Part shown: piece by piece, positions 40,868-49,589 of the stretch
How the letters are laid out: each line of letters begins with the position of its first letter
Position numbering within the stretch: the stretch's first letter is position 1
Source: Oryzisolibacter propanilivorax
GTDB taxonomy: Bacteria > Pseudomonadota > Gammaproteobacteria > Burkholderiales > Burkholderiaceae_C
Reading direction: 5' to 3'
NCBI RefSeq assembly: GCF_900103645.1
Contig: NZ_FNHP01000004.1
Location: forward strand, 1 to 64,000
Length of the DNA: 64,000 nt
Position numbers and translations under genes: made by a program
Notes under the pieces: generated by a model
The model's input: the letters and a program-made list of their open reading frames with translations, nothing else
The model's database searches: none
Told to the model about the DNA's origin: nothing

Positions 40868-41380
40868 ATGTTCAATAACATACGTTTCATGGAATTTTCA
40901 ATCGACCTGGACGGCGTTGATCTGCGCCTGCTCGACCAGTTGCAGCGTGACGCCTCGATCAGCAACCAGGCTCTGGCGCGGCAGCTGGGCGTGTCGTCCG
41001 CGACCTGCCTGCGCCGGGTGCGCCGGCTGCACGACAGCGGGTTGATCGAGCGCCAGGTGGCCATCGTCCAGCCCGAGCGCCTGGCCCAGGCGCTGGGTCA
41101 CGGCCTGACGGCCATCGCCGAGGTGTCGCTGGATCACCAGGATGCCGCGCAGCTGCAGGCGTTCGAGGCGCGCGCGGTGGCCGATGCGGCGGTGCAGCAG
41201 TGCTGGCGCGTCTCGCCCGGGCCGGACTTCGTGCTCATCGCCCGCGTGCCCGACATGCCCACCTGGCTGGCACTAACGCAGCGCCTGTTCACCCAGGATG
41301 CCAACGTGCGCAACGTGCGCACTTTCTTTGCCACGAAACGCGCAAAGTTCGAGACAAATCTGCCTCTAGCCCTTGATTGA
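40868..41380 (+). CDS. Lrp/AsnC-family transcriptional regulator
   Basis: A 170-residue Lrp-type protein: N-terminal helix-turn-helix ([47 protein letters not shown]), then a RAM effector domain ending in [15 protein letters not shown]. Members sense amino acids and form octamers. ATG 40868 or ATG 40889 (MEFSIDL) are both possible; the latter is close to the usual length. Its last codons lie in a dispersed repeat copy, which supplies the stop codon region. It is divergent from glmS over AT-rich dyads. Confidence 0.9.
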   Translation: MFNNIRFMEFSIDLDGVDLRLLDQLQRDASISNQALARQLGVSSATCLRRVRRLHDSGLIERQVAIVQPERLAQALGHGLTAIAEVSLDHQDAAQLQAFEARAVADAAVQQCWRVSPGPDFVLIARVPDMPTWLALTQRLFTQDANVRNVRTFFATKRAKFETNLPLALD

Positions 41381-41410
41381 CAAGGGCTTCCAGCTACTTT
41401 TTGCATAGCA
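41352..41410 (-). repeat. Dispersed ~60-bp palindromic repeat, copy 4
   Basis: On the minus strand it reads CTATGCAAAAAGTAGCTGG, the inverted pair CCCTTGTC/CAAGGG and a GCAGATTTGTCT end. Its first part overlaps the 3' end and stop of the Lrp/AsnC gene. Confidence 0.75.
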
Positions 41411-41530
41411 AGAGGCCCTCCTGCTCAGGCCCCCTCTTGACCTACACGCGGCACGCCGCAAGATCATTACAGTGACCGTTCGTGCCGGCGCAGCATGTCT
41501 GCCGTCGGCGCCGCTGTGCATGGAGGACGC

Positions 41531-42514
41531 ATGGAGTTCAAGGATTACTACAAGATCCTGGGCGTGGCCAAGGACGCCACCGCCGAGGACATCAAGAAGG
41601 CCTACCGCAAGCTGGCGCGCAAGTACCACCCCGACGTGAGCAAGGAGCCGGACGCCGCCGCGCGCATGGCCGAAGTGAACGAGGCCAACACGGTGCTGTC
41701 CGACCCGGAAAAGCGCGCTGCCTACGACCAGCTGGGCCGCGCCGCGCCGCACGGCGCCGGCCAGGGCTTCCGCCCGCCGCCGAACTGGGACGCGGGCTTC
41801 GAGTTCACCGGCGGCCCGCAAGGCGCCGAAGGCATGGACAGTGCGCAGTTCAGCGACTTCTTCGAGGAGCTGTTCGGCCGCGCCGCGCGTGCCCAGCATG
41901 GTGGCGGTGGCGGCCATAGCCATGGCGGCCGCGCGCGCGAACAGCGCGGCAGCGACCACCACGCGCGCATCGAGCTGGAACTGCAGGACGCCTACCACGG
42001 CGCCGAACGCACCCTGTCGTTGCGCGGCGCACGGCTGGACGACGCCGGTCGCCTCGTCAACGAGGAGCGCCAGCTGCAGGTCACCATCCCCAAAGGCGTG
42101 CGCGAGGGACAGCTGATCCGCCTGGCCGGCCAGGGTGCGCCGGGCATGGGCGGCGCGCCGGCCGGCGACCTGTTCCTGGAAGTGCAGTTCAAGCCCGACG
42201 TGCGCTGGCGCGCCGAGGACCGCGACGTGTACCAGAGCGTGCCATTGGCGCCGTGGGAGGCCGAGCTGGGCGGTCCCATCGAGGTCACCACGCCCGGCGG
42301 CCAGACCGTCGAGGTCACCGTGCCGGCGCGCTGGAAGCCGGGCCGCAAGCTGCGCCTGAAGGAGCGCGGCATCCCCGCGGCCACGCCGGGCGACCTGTAC
42401 CTGGAGCTGCAGGTGGTACTGCCGCAGGCCGCCACCGAGGCGCAGCAGCAGGCCTGGCGCGAACTGGCGCGCGCCTACCCGTCGTTCAACCCCCGCCGCA
42501 CGCAAGGAGGCTGA
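41531..42514 (+). CDS. cbpA: Curved-DNA-binding DnaJ-class chaperone CbpA
   Basis: A 327-residue J-domain protein. The J domain (MEFKDYYKILGVAKDATAEDIKKAYRKLARKYHPDVSK) has the HPD motif; there is a short Gly/His linker, then two C-terminal substrate-binding domains without the zinc finger of DnaJ, ending in GDLYLELQVVLPQ. This is the CbpA layout. It co-works with DnaK and binds curved DNA. The ATG at 41531 has GGAGG four bases upstream, and conserved sequence starts there. cbpM follows after 4 bp, the normal partner order. Confidence 0.93.
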   Translation: MEFKDYYKILGVAKDATAEDIKKAYRKLARKYHPDVSKEPDAAARMAEVNEANTVLSDPEKRAAYDQLGRAAPHGAGQGFRPPPNWDAGFEFTGGPQGAEGMDSAQFSDFFEELFGRAARAQHGGGGGHSHGGRAREQRGSDHHARIELELQDAYHGAERTLSLRGARLDDAGRLVNEERQLQVTIPKGVREGQLIRLAGQGAPGMGGAPAGDLFLEVQFKPDVRWRAEDRDVYQSVPLAPWEAELGGPIEVTTPGGQTVEVTVPARWKPGRKLRLKERGIPAATPGDLYLELQVVLPQAATEAQQQAWRELARAYPSFNPRRTQGG

Positions 42515-42518
42515 TGCC

Positions 42519-42836
42519 ATGGCGACGCATGAATTCCTGAACAACGCCCTGGCCGAACTGCTGGACGAACAGGTGCAGCTGACGTTGGACGAGTTGGCGC
42601 GCTCGTGCGCCATGGGCCCGGGCTGGGTGGTCGAGCGCGTGCAGGCCGGGCTGCTGCAGGGTGAGCAGTCAGGCGGTCAGTGGCGTTTCAGCAGCACCAC
42701 CGTGGTGCGGGCGCGCCGCCTGGCACGGCTGGAGACGACGTTCGACGCCGATCCGCAACTGGCCGGCATGACCGCCGACCTGATAGAGGAGGTGGCGCAG
42801 CTGCGCCAGCGGCTGCGCCAGTTGCAGGCGCGCTGA
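42519..42836 (+). CDS. cbpM: Chaperone modulator CbpM
   Basis: A 105-residue MerR-like small protein. The segment TLDELARSCAMGPGWVVERVQAGLL resembles the CbpM helix-turn-helix, and the C-terminus is a helix with heptads (DLIEEVAQLRQRLRQLQAR). CbpM binds the CbpA J domain and inhibits it. It starts 4 bp after cbpA with a ribosome site (AGGAGG) inside the cbpA end, so the two are co-translated. Convergent with the kinase gene downstream. Confidence 0.88.
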   Translation: MATHEFLNNALAELLDEQVQLTLDELARSCAMGPGWVVERVQAGLLQGEQSGGQWRFSSTTVVRARRLARLETTFDADPQLAGMTADLIEEVAQLRQRLRQLQAR

Positions 42837-42880
42837 ACCGGGGCAGCCGCCCCACGGGGACTGATGCCGCTGCGCCGGCG

Positions 42881-43690
42881 TTAGGCCTGCGGCGCAGCGG
42901 AGACGGTGGGGCTGGCGGCCGCCGGCCAGTCCAGTTGCACCGTGCAACCCTGACCAGGCTGCGCCTGGATTTCCAGTGTTGCACCGTGCCGGCGCGCAAT
43001 GACGCGCGCCAGTGCCAGGCCGCAGCCCAGGCCCTCGAACTCCGCCTCGCGGTGCAGGCGCTCGAACAGACCGAACAGCAGACCCGCGCGGGCCGGGTCG
43101 AACCCGACACCGTTGTCCTCGATGCGCAGTAACACCCGGGGGCCATGGCACTCGGCAAGCACACGAATGCAGGCTGGCGTACGGTTTCGGGTGAACTTGA
43201 GCGCGTTGTCCAGCAGCTGCACCAGCAGCACATGGAGCTGGGCCGCGTCGGCCTGCAGCGCCGGCAGGCCTTCATCCACCGTGCACTGCACGGCCCGCCC
43301 TGCCAGGCGTGGTGCCAGCGTGTCCAGCGCGCCCCGAACCGCTGTGTCCAGCGCGACCCGCGTGGGTCGTAGCGGGGCGCGCTCGGCCTCGGACAGGGTG
43401 CGCAGCGCCTCCAGCATGGCCGCCATGCGCCGCGCCGACTGCTCCATGGTGGCGACGCAATCCAGCGCCTCCAGCACCTGCTCGGGCGGCTGGGCCAGTT
43501 CGCCCAGCAGTTCACGCACCAGCGCGCCGTAGGACGTGACATGGCGCAGCGGCGCGCGCAGGTCGTGCACCACGCGGCGCATGAAGGCCTCTTGGGCAGC
43601 GGCCATTTCGGCCAGTTGGCGCCGTGCCTGCTCCAGCTCGGCGTGCAACGCATCGGCGGAAGGTGCACCGCCCAGTGGTGCCATCTTCAC
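42881..43690 (-). CDS. Soluble histidine kinase
   Basis: A 269-residue kinase without sensor or membrane segments. A short coiled coil leads to the HisKA box FMRRVVHDLRAPLRHVTSYG with His42, then the ATPase: N box LLVQLLDNALKFTRN, DNGVGFDP, LFGLFERLH and GLGCGLALARVI. The family resembles phytochrome-type and osmosensitive kinases that act with separate receivers; none is adjacent. The GTG start at 43690 overlaps the glmU stop (GTGA), so it is co-translated with glmU, an odd functional pairing. Confidence 0.85.
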   Translation of the reverse strand: MKMAPLGGAPSADALHAELEQARRQLAEMAAAQEAFMRRVVHDLRAPLRHVTSYGALVRELLGELAQPPEQVLEALDCVATMEQSARRMAAMLEALRTLSEAERAPLRPTRVALDTAVRGALDTLAPRLAGRAVQCTVDEGLPALQADAAQLHVLLVQLLDNALKFTRNRTPACIRVLAECHGPRVLLRIEDNGVGFDPARAGLLFGLFERLHREAEFEGLGCGLALARVIARRHGATLEIQAQPGQGCTVQLDWPAAASPTVSAAPQA

Positions 43691-45123
43691 GCCTTGGGCG
43701 CTTTGGCCGGGCGCCGCCAGTCGGGAATGCTGGTCTGGCGCCCGCGCGCCACCGTCAGCGCGCCGGGCGGCGCGTTCTTGGTGACCGTGGAGCCACCGCC
43801 CACCGTGCCGCCGGCGCCAATCGTCACCGGCGCCACCAGCACGCAGTTGCTGCCGACATGCACGTCGGCCTCGATCACGGTGCGGTGCTTGTTGGCGCCG
43901 TCGTAGTTGGCGGTGATGCTGCCGGCGCCGTAGTTCACCCGCTCGCCCACCGTGGCGTCGCCCAGGTAGGCCAGGTGGTTGGCCTTGGCGCCATCGGCCA
44001 GCTGCGAGTTCTTGACCTCGACAAAATTGCCGATGTGCACCTCGCGCCCCAGCTGCGCGCCCGGGCGCAGGCGCGCGAACGGGCCGACCAGAGCGCCCTC
44101 GCCCACCTGTACGCCCGCGGCCTCGCCGTCGATGTGGGTGTAGGGGTGGATGACGGCGCCGGCGCCGATGCGCGCGTTGGCGATGTGGCAGTAGGCGCCG
44201 ATGCGCGCGCCTTCGCCGATCTCCACTTGGCCGGCGAAGATGCAGCCGGCGTCGATCTCCACGTCGGCGCCGCAGCTCAGCGCGGCGCGCACACCGCTGC
44301 GCACGTCGTCGCGCACGTCCAGGCGGGCCGGGTCGGCCAGGCGCACACCCTGCTCCATCAGGTTCAGCGCCTGGCGCCGCTGGTGCGCGCGCTCCAGCTC
44401 GCCCAGCTGCACGGGGCTGTTCACGCCGGCCACCTGCAGCGCATCCTGGATGCGGTGCGCCAGCACCGGCACGCCGTCGGCCACGGCCATGGCGATGATG
44501 TCGGTGAGGTAGTACTCGCCCTGGGCGTTGTCGCTGCGCAGGCGCTCCAGCCAGCCGGCCAGGCGCTGTGCCGGCACGGCCATGATGCCGCTGTAGACCT
44601 CGTCGATGGCACGCTCGGCCTCGGAGGCGTCCTTGTGCTCGACGATGCGCTGCACCGCGTCGCCCGCACCGCGCACGATACGGCCGTAGCCGGAGGGGTC
44701 GGGCAGGCGCACGGTCAACAGCGCCAGCGCCGCGCCGCCCGAGGCCGCGACCAGCGCGGCCAGCGTGCCGGCCTGCGTCAGCGGCACGTCGCCCGACAGC
44801 ACCAGCACCGTGCCGTCGCCCGCCAGCCGGGGCAGCGCCTGCTGCACCGCATGGCCGGTGCCCAGCTGCGGCTCCTGGCGCACGCATTGCAGGTCAAAAC
44901 TGCCTCCAGCCCTTGTCTCACCCTGACATGCTGCTTCCACTTCCATAGCACCATGGCCGGTCACCACCACCACCTGGCGCGGCGCCAGCGGCGCGGCCTG
45001 GTCCAGCACATGCAGCAGCAGCGGGCGCCCTGCCAGGCGCTGCAGCACTTTCGGGATGCGGCTTTTCATGCGCGTGCCACGGCCGGCGGCCATGACGATG
45101 ATGTCCAGAGGAGAGGCGGTCAT
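43687..45123 (-). CDS. glmU: Bifunctional GlmU: GlcNAc-1-P uridyltransferase / GlcN-1-P acetyltransferase
   Basis: A 478-residue GlmU. The N-terminal nucleotidyltransferase has IIVMAAGRGTRMKSRIPKVL and QLGTGHAVQQA; the C-terminal left-handed beta-helix holds NFVEVKNSQLADGAKANHLAYLGDA and the acetyltransferase His/Asn residues (NYDGANKHRT). It makes UDP-GlcNAc. Residues 59-78 fall in a dispersed repeat copy that gives an insertion of about eight residues against E. coli GlmU in the loop before QLGTGH. It shares an overlap with a histidine kinase gene. Confidence 0.96.
   Translation of the reverse strand: MTASPLDIIVMAAGRGTRMKSRIPKVLQRLAGRPLLLHVLDQAAPLAPRQVVVVTGHGAMEVEAACQGETRAGGSFDLQCVRQEPQLGTGHAVQQALPRLAGDGTVLVLSGDVPLTQAGTLAALVAASGGAALALLTVRLPDPSGYGRIVRGAGDAVQRIVEHKDASEAERAIDEVYSGIMAVPAQRLAGWLERLRSDNAQGEYYLTDIIAMAVADGVPVLAHRIQDALQVAGVNSPVQLGELERAHQRRQALNLMEQGVRLADPARLDVRDDVRSGVRAALSCGADVEIDAGCIFAGQVEIGEGARIGAYCHIANARIGAGAVIHPYTHIDGEAAGVQVGEGALVGPFARLRPGAQLGREVHIGNFVEVKNSQLADGAKANHLAYLGDATVGERVNYGAGSITANYDGANKHRTVIEADVHVGSNCVLVAPVTIGAGGTVGGGSTVTKNAPPGALTVARGRQTSIPDWRRPAKAPKA
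44891..44951 (-). repeat. Dispersed ~60-bp palindromic repeat, copy 5 (inside glmU)
   Basis: In coding orientation it reads GCTATGGAAGTGGAAGCAGC, CAGGGTGAGACAAGGGCTGG and AGGCAGTTTTGACCT. This copy lies fully inside glmU in frame, with no stop, encoding residues ~58-78 of the uridyltransferase domain. Confidence 0.75.
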
Positions 45124-45231
45124 GCGGGAAAGAAGGCGAATGGGAAGAAGGCGGCCGGCCGCGCCGGCGCGGGCCGCGTGCGAGGCGGCCATTATCCCGC
45201 CCACCTTCCGCCGCGTCGGGGCGCGCGCTGC

Positions 45232-45588
45232 TCAGGCCGCGCAGGGCTGAGCCGGCAAGGGCTGGAGGACGGCGCGGCGCGGCGGCCGGCGCACCGCGGG
45301 CACCGCCTGCCAGCGGTATTCCAGGGGCGTCGCACCCAGCGCTTCGAGCACCACATGCCGGCCGGGCGGCACGCACAGCACCTGACCGGGCAGCAGCACG
45401 ACGTCGCCCGACGCCTCGCACCAGCCGCCCGGGCCGCTGCCCAGCGTGACCCAGGCGCTGCCGCGCAGCACCTGCAGCTGCAGGGCGGTGCGCGCGCGCA
45501 GGCTGCGTGCGCTGCCGGGCGCCAGGGGCTGCTCAGCGGCACCGCAGGCGCCGGATTGTTGCGTTTCGAGAACGGATGGGGCAAACAT
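45232..45588 (-). CDS. DUF2917 protein
   Basis: A 118-residue protein of the DUF2917 family, common in Burkholderiales and always small. LRARTALQLQVLRGSAWVTLGSG and GDVVLLPGQVLCVPPGRHVVLEAL look like a single cupin-like beta barrel. The role is unknown. It is divergent from a LysR gene across about 110 bp, an arrangement that suggests control by that LysR protein. The C-terminus is Arg/Pro-rich. Confidence 0.8.
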   Translation of the reverse strand: MFAPSVLETQQSGACGAAEQPLAPGSARSLRARTALQLQVLRGSAWVTLGSGPGGWCEASGDVVLLPGQVLCVPPGRHVVLEALGATPLEYRWQAVPAVRRPPRRAVLQPLPAQPCAA

Positions 45589-45698
45589 GGCAAGCTCCAG
45601 GACACGGGGGACACAGGGCAGTGTCTGCCTGCCCGTGGCCCGCGTCCAATGAAACCCAAGCCCGTCATCGATTCGCGCGGCGCATCAATTGCGGCATC

Positions 45699-46715
45699 AT
45701 GGCCGGCGTCACCCCGCCGCCCCTTCTTGCCATGCCCGCACCCGCCGCTCCGCCCATCCCGCACCTGCGCACCCGGCCGGTCGCCGTCGGGCACTGGCGC
45801 GCCTTCCTGGCGGTGGCGCGGCACCTGAACTTCCGCGCCGCGGCCGAGGAGCTGGCGCTGACCCAGTCCGCCGTCAGCCGGCAGATCCAGGCGCTGGAGG
45901 ACGAGGTCGGCGTGCCGCTGTTCCTGCGTCACACCCGTGCGGTGGAGCTGACGGGCGCCGGCGGCCAGCTGCAGCGCGCTCTGGCGCCGGCGCTGGAGCG
46001 GCTGGACGCCGCCGTGCGCCAGGTGCGGCTGGCGGCCGGGCGGCGCAGCGTGGCCATCACCACCTGGGCCAGCTTTGCCTCAATGTGGCTGATCCCGCGC
46101 ATGGAGCAGTTCCAGCGCGACAACCCGGACATCGACATCCGCATCGACGCGGGCGATGCCATCGTCGACCTGGAAACTGCCGACGTGGACTTGGCACTGC
46201 GCTCCAGCGTGCCGGCGCAGGTCGGTCCCCACGCACAGCGCCTGTTCGGCGAGCAGCTGGCGGTGGTCGCCAGCCCCTGGCTGCTGGCCAGCCAGCCGCC
46301 GGTCACCGGCCCGGCGGACCTGGCGCGCTTCACGCTGATCGAGGTCGGCGACGCGCACCGCACGCCGTACTTCGAGTCCATCACCTGGCGGCGCTGGCTG
46401 CACGAGCACGGCGTCGGCCGCCTGCAGCCGCAGCGCTGGCTGTACTTCAACTACGCCCAGCAGATCGTGCAGTCGGCCCTGGCCGGCCACGGCCTGGCAC
46501 TGGCGCGCATGCCGCTGGTAGCCGAGAGCCTGGCGCGCGGCGAGCTGGTCGAGGTGCTGCCCGGCCACCGGCTGGACACGCCGCTGGTGTACTGGCTGGT
46601 GCCGGGGCCGCGCAGCGCGCAGCGCGCGGAGGTGCAGGCTTTTTGCGCCTGGCTATTGCTGCAGGCCGAGGCCACGCGCCGGGCGATCGGCGAGCCGGCG
46701 CCGGGCATGGTTTAA
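45699..46715 (+). CDS. LysR-family regulator (GcvA-like)
   Basis: A 338-residue LysR protein. The helix-turn-helix reads HWRAFLAVARHLNFRAAAEELALTQSAVSRQIQALEDEVG, the GcvA-type branch, and is followed by the effector-binding domain (SVAITTWASFASMWLIPRMEQF). ATG 45699 is used; an ATG at 45732 (MPAPAAPP) would shorten it by 11 residues and is equally possible. It is divergent from DUF2917, the likely target. It ends near repeat copy 6. Confidence 0.88.
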   Translation: MAGVTPPPLLAMPAPAAPPIPHLRTRPVAVGHWRAFLAVARHLNFRAAAEELALTQSAVSRQIQALEDEVGVPLFLRHTRAVELTGAGGQLQRALAPALERLDAAVRQVRLAAGRRSVAITTWASFASMWLIPRMEQFQRDNPDIDIRIDAGDAIVDLETADVDLALRSSVPAQVGPHAQRLFGEQLAVVASPWLLASQPPVTGPADLARFTLIEVGDAHRTPYFESITWRRWLHEHGVGRLQPQRWLYFNYAQQIVQSALAGHGLALARMPLVAESLARGELVEVLPGHRLDTPLVYWLVPGPRSAQRAEVQAFCAWLLLQAEATRRAIGEPAPGMV

Positions 46716-46780
46716 GCTATATTTTTTGTAGCTCCAGGCCGTTTATCCATTTGGGCTACAGGCACTTTTTGCCTGAAAAA
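46715..46780 (+). repeat. Dispersed ~60-bp palindromic repeat, copy 6
   Basis: AGCTATATTTTTTGTAGCTCC, the short inverted arms GGCC...GGGC and the GGCACTTTTTGCCTGAAAA end follow the family pattern. It fills the gap between the converging lysR and tyrS genes. Confidence 0.75.
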
Positions 46781-46781
46781 A

Positions 46782-48014
46782 TCAGTCCAGCTGCACGCGT
46801 GCGAACTTGCGCTTGCCCACCTGCAGCACGTAGCTGCCGGCGTCCAGCTTCAGGCCGCGGTCGCTGACGACGCTGCCATCCACGCGCACGCCGCCGCCGT
46901 CGATCAGCCGGTTGGCCTCGCTGGTCGAGGGTGCCAGGTTGGCCTGCTTGAGTAGCGCGCCGATGCCCAGTGGCGCGCCGGACAGCTGCACTTCTGGGAT
47001 CTCGTCGGGGATGCCGCCGCGGCTGCGGTTGTGGAAGTCCGCCTCGGCCGCGTCGGCCGCGGCGGCGCTGTGAAAGCGCGTGGTGATTTCCTTGGCCAGC
47101 AGCACCTTGGCGTCCTTGGGGTTGCGCCCGCCCTCGACTTCCCTTTTCAGCGCGGCAATCTCGGCGAGGCTCTTGAAGGACAGCAGCGTGTACCAGTCCC
47201 ACATCAGCGTGTCCGAGATGCTCAGCACCTTGGCGAACATGCTGTTGGCGTCCTCGGTGATGCCGATGTAGTTGTGCTTGGACTTGGACATCTTGTCCAC
47301 GCCGTCCAGGCCGACCAGCAGCGGCATGGTCAGCACGCACTGCGGCTCCTGGCCCCATTCCTGCTGCAGATGCCGGCCCATCAGCAAATTGAACTTCTGG
47401 TCGGTGCCGCCCAGCTCCAGGTCGGCCTTGAGGGCCACCGAGTCGTAGCCCTGCAGCAGCGGGTATAGGAATTCATGCAGGCTGATGGAATTGCCCTGCG
47501 TGAAGCGCTGGTGGAAGTCGTTGCGCTCCATCATCCGCGCCACGGTGTACTTGGCGGCCAGCTCGATCATGCCGCGCGTGCCCAGGGGGTCGCACCATTC
47601 GCTGTTGTAGCGGATCTCGGTGCGCGCCGGGTCGAGCACCTTGGCCGCCTGGGTGTAATAGGTCTCGGCGTTGGCCTTGATCTGCTCGGGGGTCAGCGGC
47701 GGGCGCGTGCTGTTGCGCCCCGAGGGGTCGCCGATCAGCGTGGTGAAGTCGCCGATCAGGAAGATCACCTGGTGGCCCAGGTCCTGCAGCTGGCGCATTT
47801 TGTTCAGCACCACCGTGTGGCCCAGGTGAATGTCGGGCGCCGTCGGGTCCAGCCCCAGCTTGATGCGCAGCGGCTGGCCGGTGGCGGCCGAGCGCGCCAG
47901 TTTCTTCGTCCAGTCGTCCTGCGGGAGCAACTCGTCGACACCTCGCAGCGTGACCTCGAGCGCTTGTCTTACGTCATCGGTCAAGGGAAACGTTGTAACA
48001 GTTGCTTGATTCAT
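46782..48014 (-). CDS. tyrS: Tyrosyl-tRNA synthetase
   Basis: A 410-residue class I synthetase that charges tRNA-Tyr. HIGH-type motif HLGH ([17 protein letters not shown]) and KMSKS ([12 protein letters not shown]) are intact. The C-terminal S4 domain is visible ([19 protein letters not shown]...[11 protein letters not shown]). Length and the HLGH/KMSKS spacing fit the TyrZ-type form. ATG 48014 fits the family start. It is divergent from the M23 peptidase gene; the 200-bp interval probably holds both promoters. Confidence 0.95.
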   Translation of the reverse strand: MNQATVTTFPLTDDVRQALEVTLRGVDELLPQDDWTKKLARSAATGQPLRIKLGLDPTAPDIHLGHTVVLNKMRQLQDLGHQVIFLIGDFTTLIGDPSGRNSTRPPLTPEQIKANAETYYTQAAKVLDPARTEIRYNSEWCDPLGTRGMIELAAKYTVARMMERNDFHQRFTQGNSISLHEFLYPLLQGYDSVALKADLELGGTDQKFNLLMGRHLQQEWGQEPQCVLTMPLLVGLDGVDKMSKSKHNYIGITEDANSMFAKVLSISDTLMWDWYTLLSFKSLAEIAALKREVEGGRNPKDAKVLLAKEITTRFHSAAAADAAEADFHNRSRGGIPDEIPEVQLSGAPLGIGALLKQANLAPSTSEANRLIDGGGVRVDGSVVSDRGLKLDAGSYVLQVGKRKFARVQLD

Positions 48015-48221
48015 AAGGGTTTTCAAGGGTGTCTGCAGGACGGCGCCGACTATACTTGCCGTCGTTTTGTAGCGGTCGATTCTAGTGGCCCGCCCCTGCA
48101 GGGGCCTGGCGCTGTCCACCGCATCCGTTTTCTTCGTGCCTCCCGCCCCGCGCCGCTACTCCTTGCGGCGCCGTGTTTTTCGCAGGGCCTGAAGCACCAC
48201 CAGCCTGGGGTAAGACTCTTG

Positions 48222-49589
48222 TTGAAAAACAACCTGACCGGCGCCTGCGTGGCCTTTCTCAACCAAGCCGCGCGCGTCGTGCAGCAGCACCCGAAACGCA
48301 TCACCGCCGCCCTGGCCGCCGTCCTGCTGACCGGTGGCGGCGGCGCGTTCGCCGTGGCCTCTCTTGGCCCCGACGCCGCCGAGCTGCCGGTCAGCACCGT
48401 GCAGGAAAGCGTCGAGTCACTGGCGGGCGAGCAGTCGCTGGCCAGCCTGCTGGACAGCATGCCGGGCTACTCGCTGTACCGCTCGGACGTGACGCGCAGC
48501 GCCGACAACGCCGAAGCCATCCTGGAGCGCCTGGGCGTGGCCGATCCGGCCGCATCGGCCTTCCTGCGCGGCAACGACCTGGTGCGCCAGAACCTGCTGG
48601 GCCGCGCCGGCCGCTCGCTGTCGGCCGAAGCGACCGACGACCACCGCCTGCTGCGCCTGGTGGCGCGCTGGGCGTCGGACGAGTCGCCTAACTTCCAGCG
48701 CCTGGTGGTCGAGCGCGACCCCCAGGGCGCGTTCAGCGCGCGCATCGAGTCCGCGCCGCTCACGGTGGGCAGCCGCCTGGCCGGCGGTGTCGTCAAGAGC
48801 TCGCTGTTCGCCGCCACCGACGCCGCCTCCATCCCTGACTCGGTGGCCGTGCAGCTGGCGGACATCTTCGCGGACCGCATCGACTTTCGTCGTTCGCTGC
48901 GCAAGAACGACCACTTCTCGGTGGTCTATGAGACGCTGGAAGCCGATGGCGAGCCGCTGCGCAGCGGCCGGGTGCTGAGCGCCGAATTCCACAACAACGG
49001 CAAGACGCACGATGCCGTGTGGTTCCAGGAGTCGGACAGGTCCAAGGGCGCCTACTACACGCTGGACGGCAACAGCATGCGCCGCGCCTACCTGACTTCG
49101 CCGGTGGCCTTCACGCGCATCTCCAGCGGCTTTTCCATGCGCATGCACCCGATCCACCAGACCTGGCGCGCGCATCTGGGCACCGACTTCGCCGCCCCTA
49201 CCGGCACGCCGGTGCGTACGGTGGGCGACGGCACGGTGGATTTCGCCGGCGTGCAGAACGGCTACGGCAACGTGGTCTACGTCAAGCACGCCAACCAGCA
49301 CACCACGGTGTATGCCCACCTGAGCCGCATCGACGTGCGCAAGGGCCAGTCGGTGGACCAGGGGGACACCCTGGGCGCCGTCGGCTCCACCGGCTGGGCC
49401 ACCGGCCCGCACCTGCACTTCGAGTTCCGCGTGAACGGCGTGCACCAGGATCCGATGACCATCGCCAGCCAGAGCGATGCCGGCCAGCCCCTGGCCGGCG
49501 CGGCGCGCAAGGCCTTCGAGCGTCTGGCGTCCAACATGCGCGTGCAGCTGTCGTCGGTGGCGCTGATCCAGCAGGCCAGCGCCGAGTGA
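48222..49589 (+). CDS. M23 (LytM-type) peptidoglycan metallopeptidase
   Basis: A 455-residue envelope protein. A basic start and one hydrophobic segment (RITAALAAVLLTGGGGAFAVASL, about residues 28-50) anchor it in the inner membrane. The middle resembles OapA/NlpD-like spacer domains. The M23 domain near residues 310-420 has HLGTDFAAPTGTPV (His, Asp zinc ligands) and GPHLHFEFRVNG (second His pair). It likely cuts peptide cross-links or activates amidases. No ATG is near; TTG at 48222 (or 48219) after GGGG is assumed. The anmK start overlaps its stop. Confidence 0.88.
   Translation: MKNNLTGACVAFLNQAARVVQQHPKRITAALAAVLLTGGGGAFAVASLGPDAAELPVSTVQESVESLAGEQSLASLLDSMPGYSLYRSDVTRSADNAEAILERLGVADPAASAFLRGNDLVRQNLLGRAGRSLSAEATDDHRLLRLVARWASDESPNFQRLVVERDPQGAFSARIESAPLTVGSRLAGGVVKSSLFAATDAASIPDSVAVQLADIFADRIDFRRSLRKNDHFSVVYETLEADGEPLRSGRVLSAEFHNNGKTHDAVWFQESDRSKGAYYTLDGNSMRRAYLTSPVAFTRISSGFSMRMHPIHQTWRAHLGTDFAAPTGTPVRTVGDGTVDFAGVQNGYGNVVYVKHANQHTTVYAHLSRIDVRKGQSVDQGDTLGAVGSTGWATGPHLHFEFRVNGVHQDPMTIASQSDAGQPLAGAARKAFERLASNMRVQLSSVALIQQASAE

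Noticed and set aside
48015-48221. Divergent promoters for tyrS and the M23 peptidase (TATAGT, TTGCCG boxes)
   Set aside because: The boxes are present, but spacing and second hexamers are weak in both directions, so no definite promoter is called.
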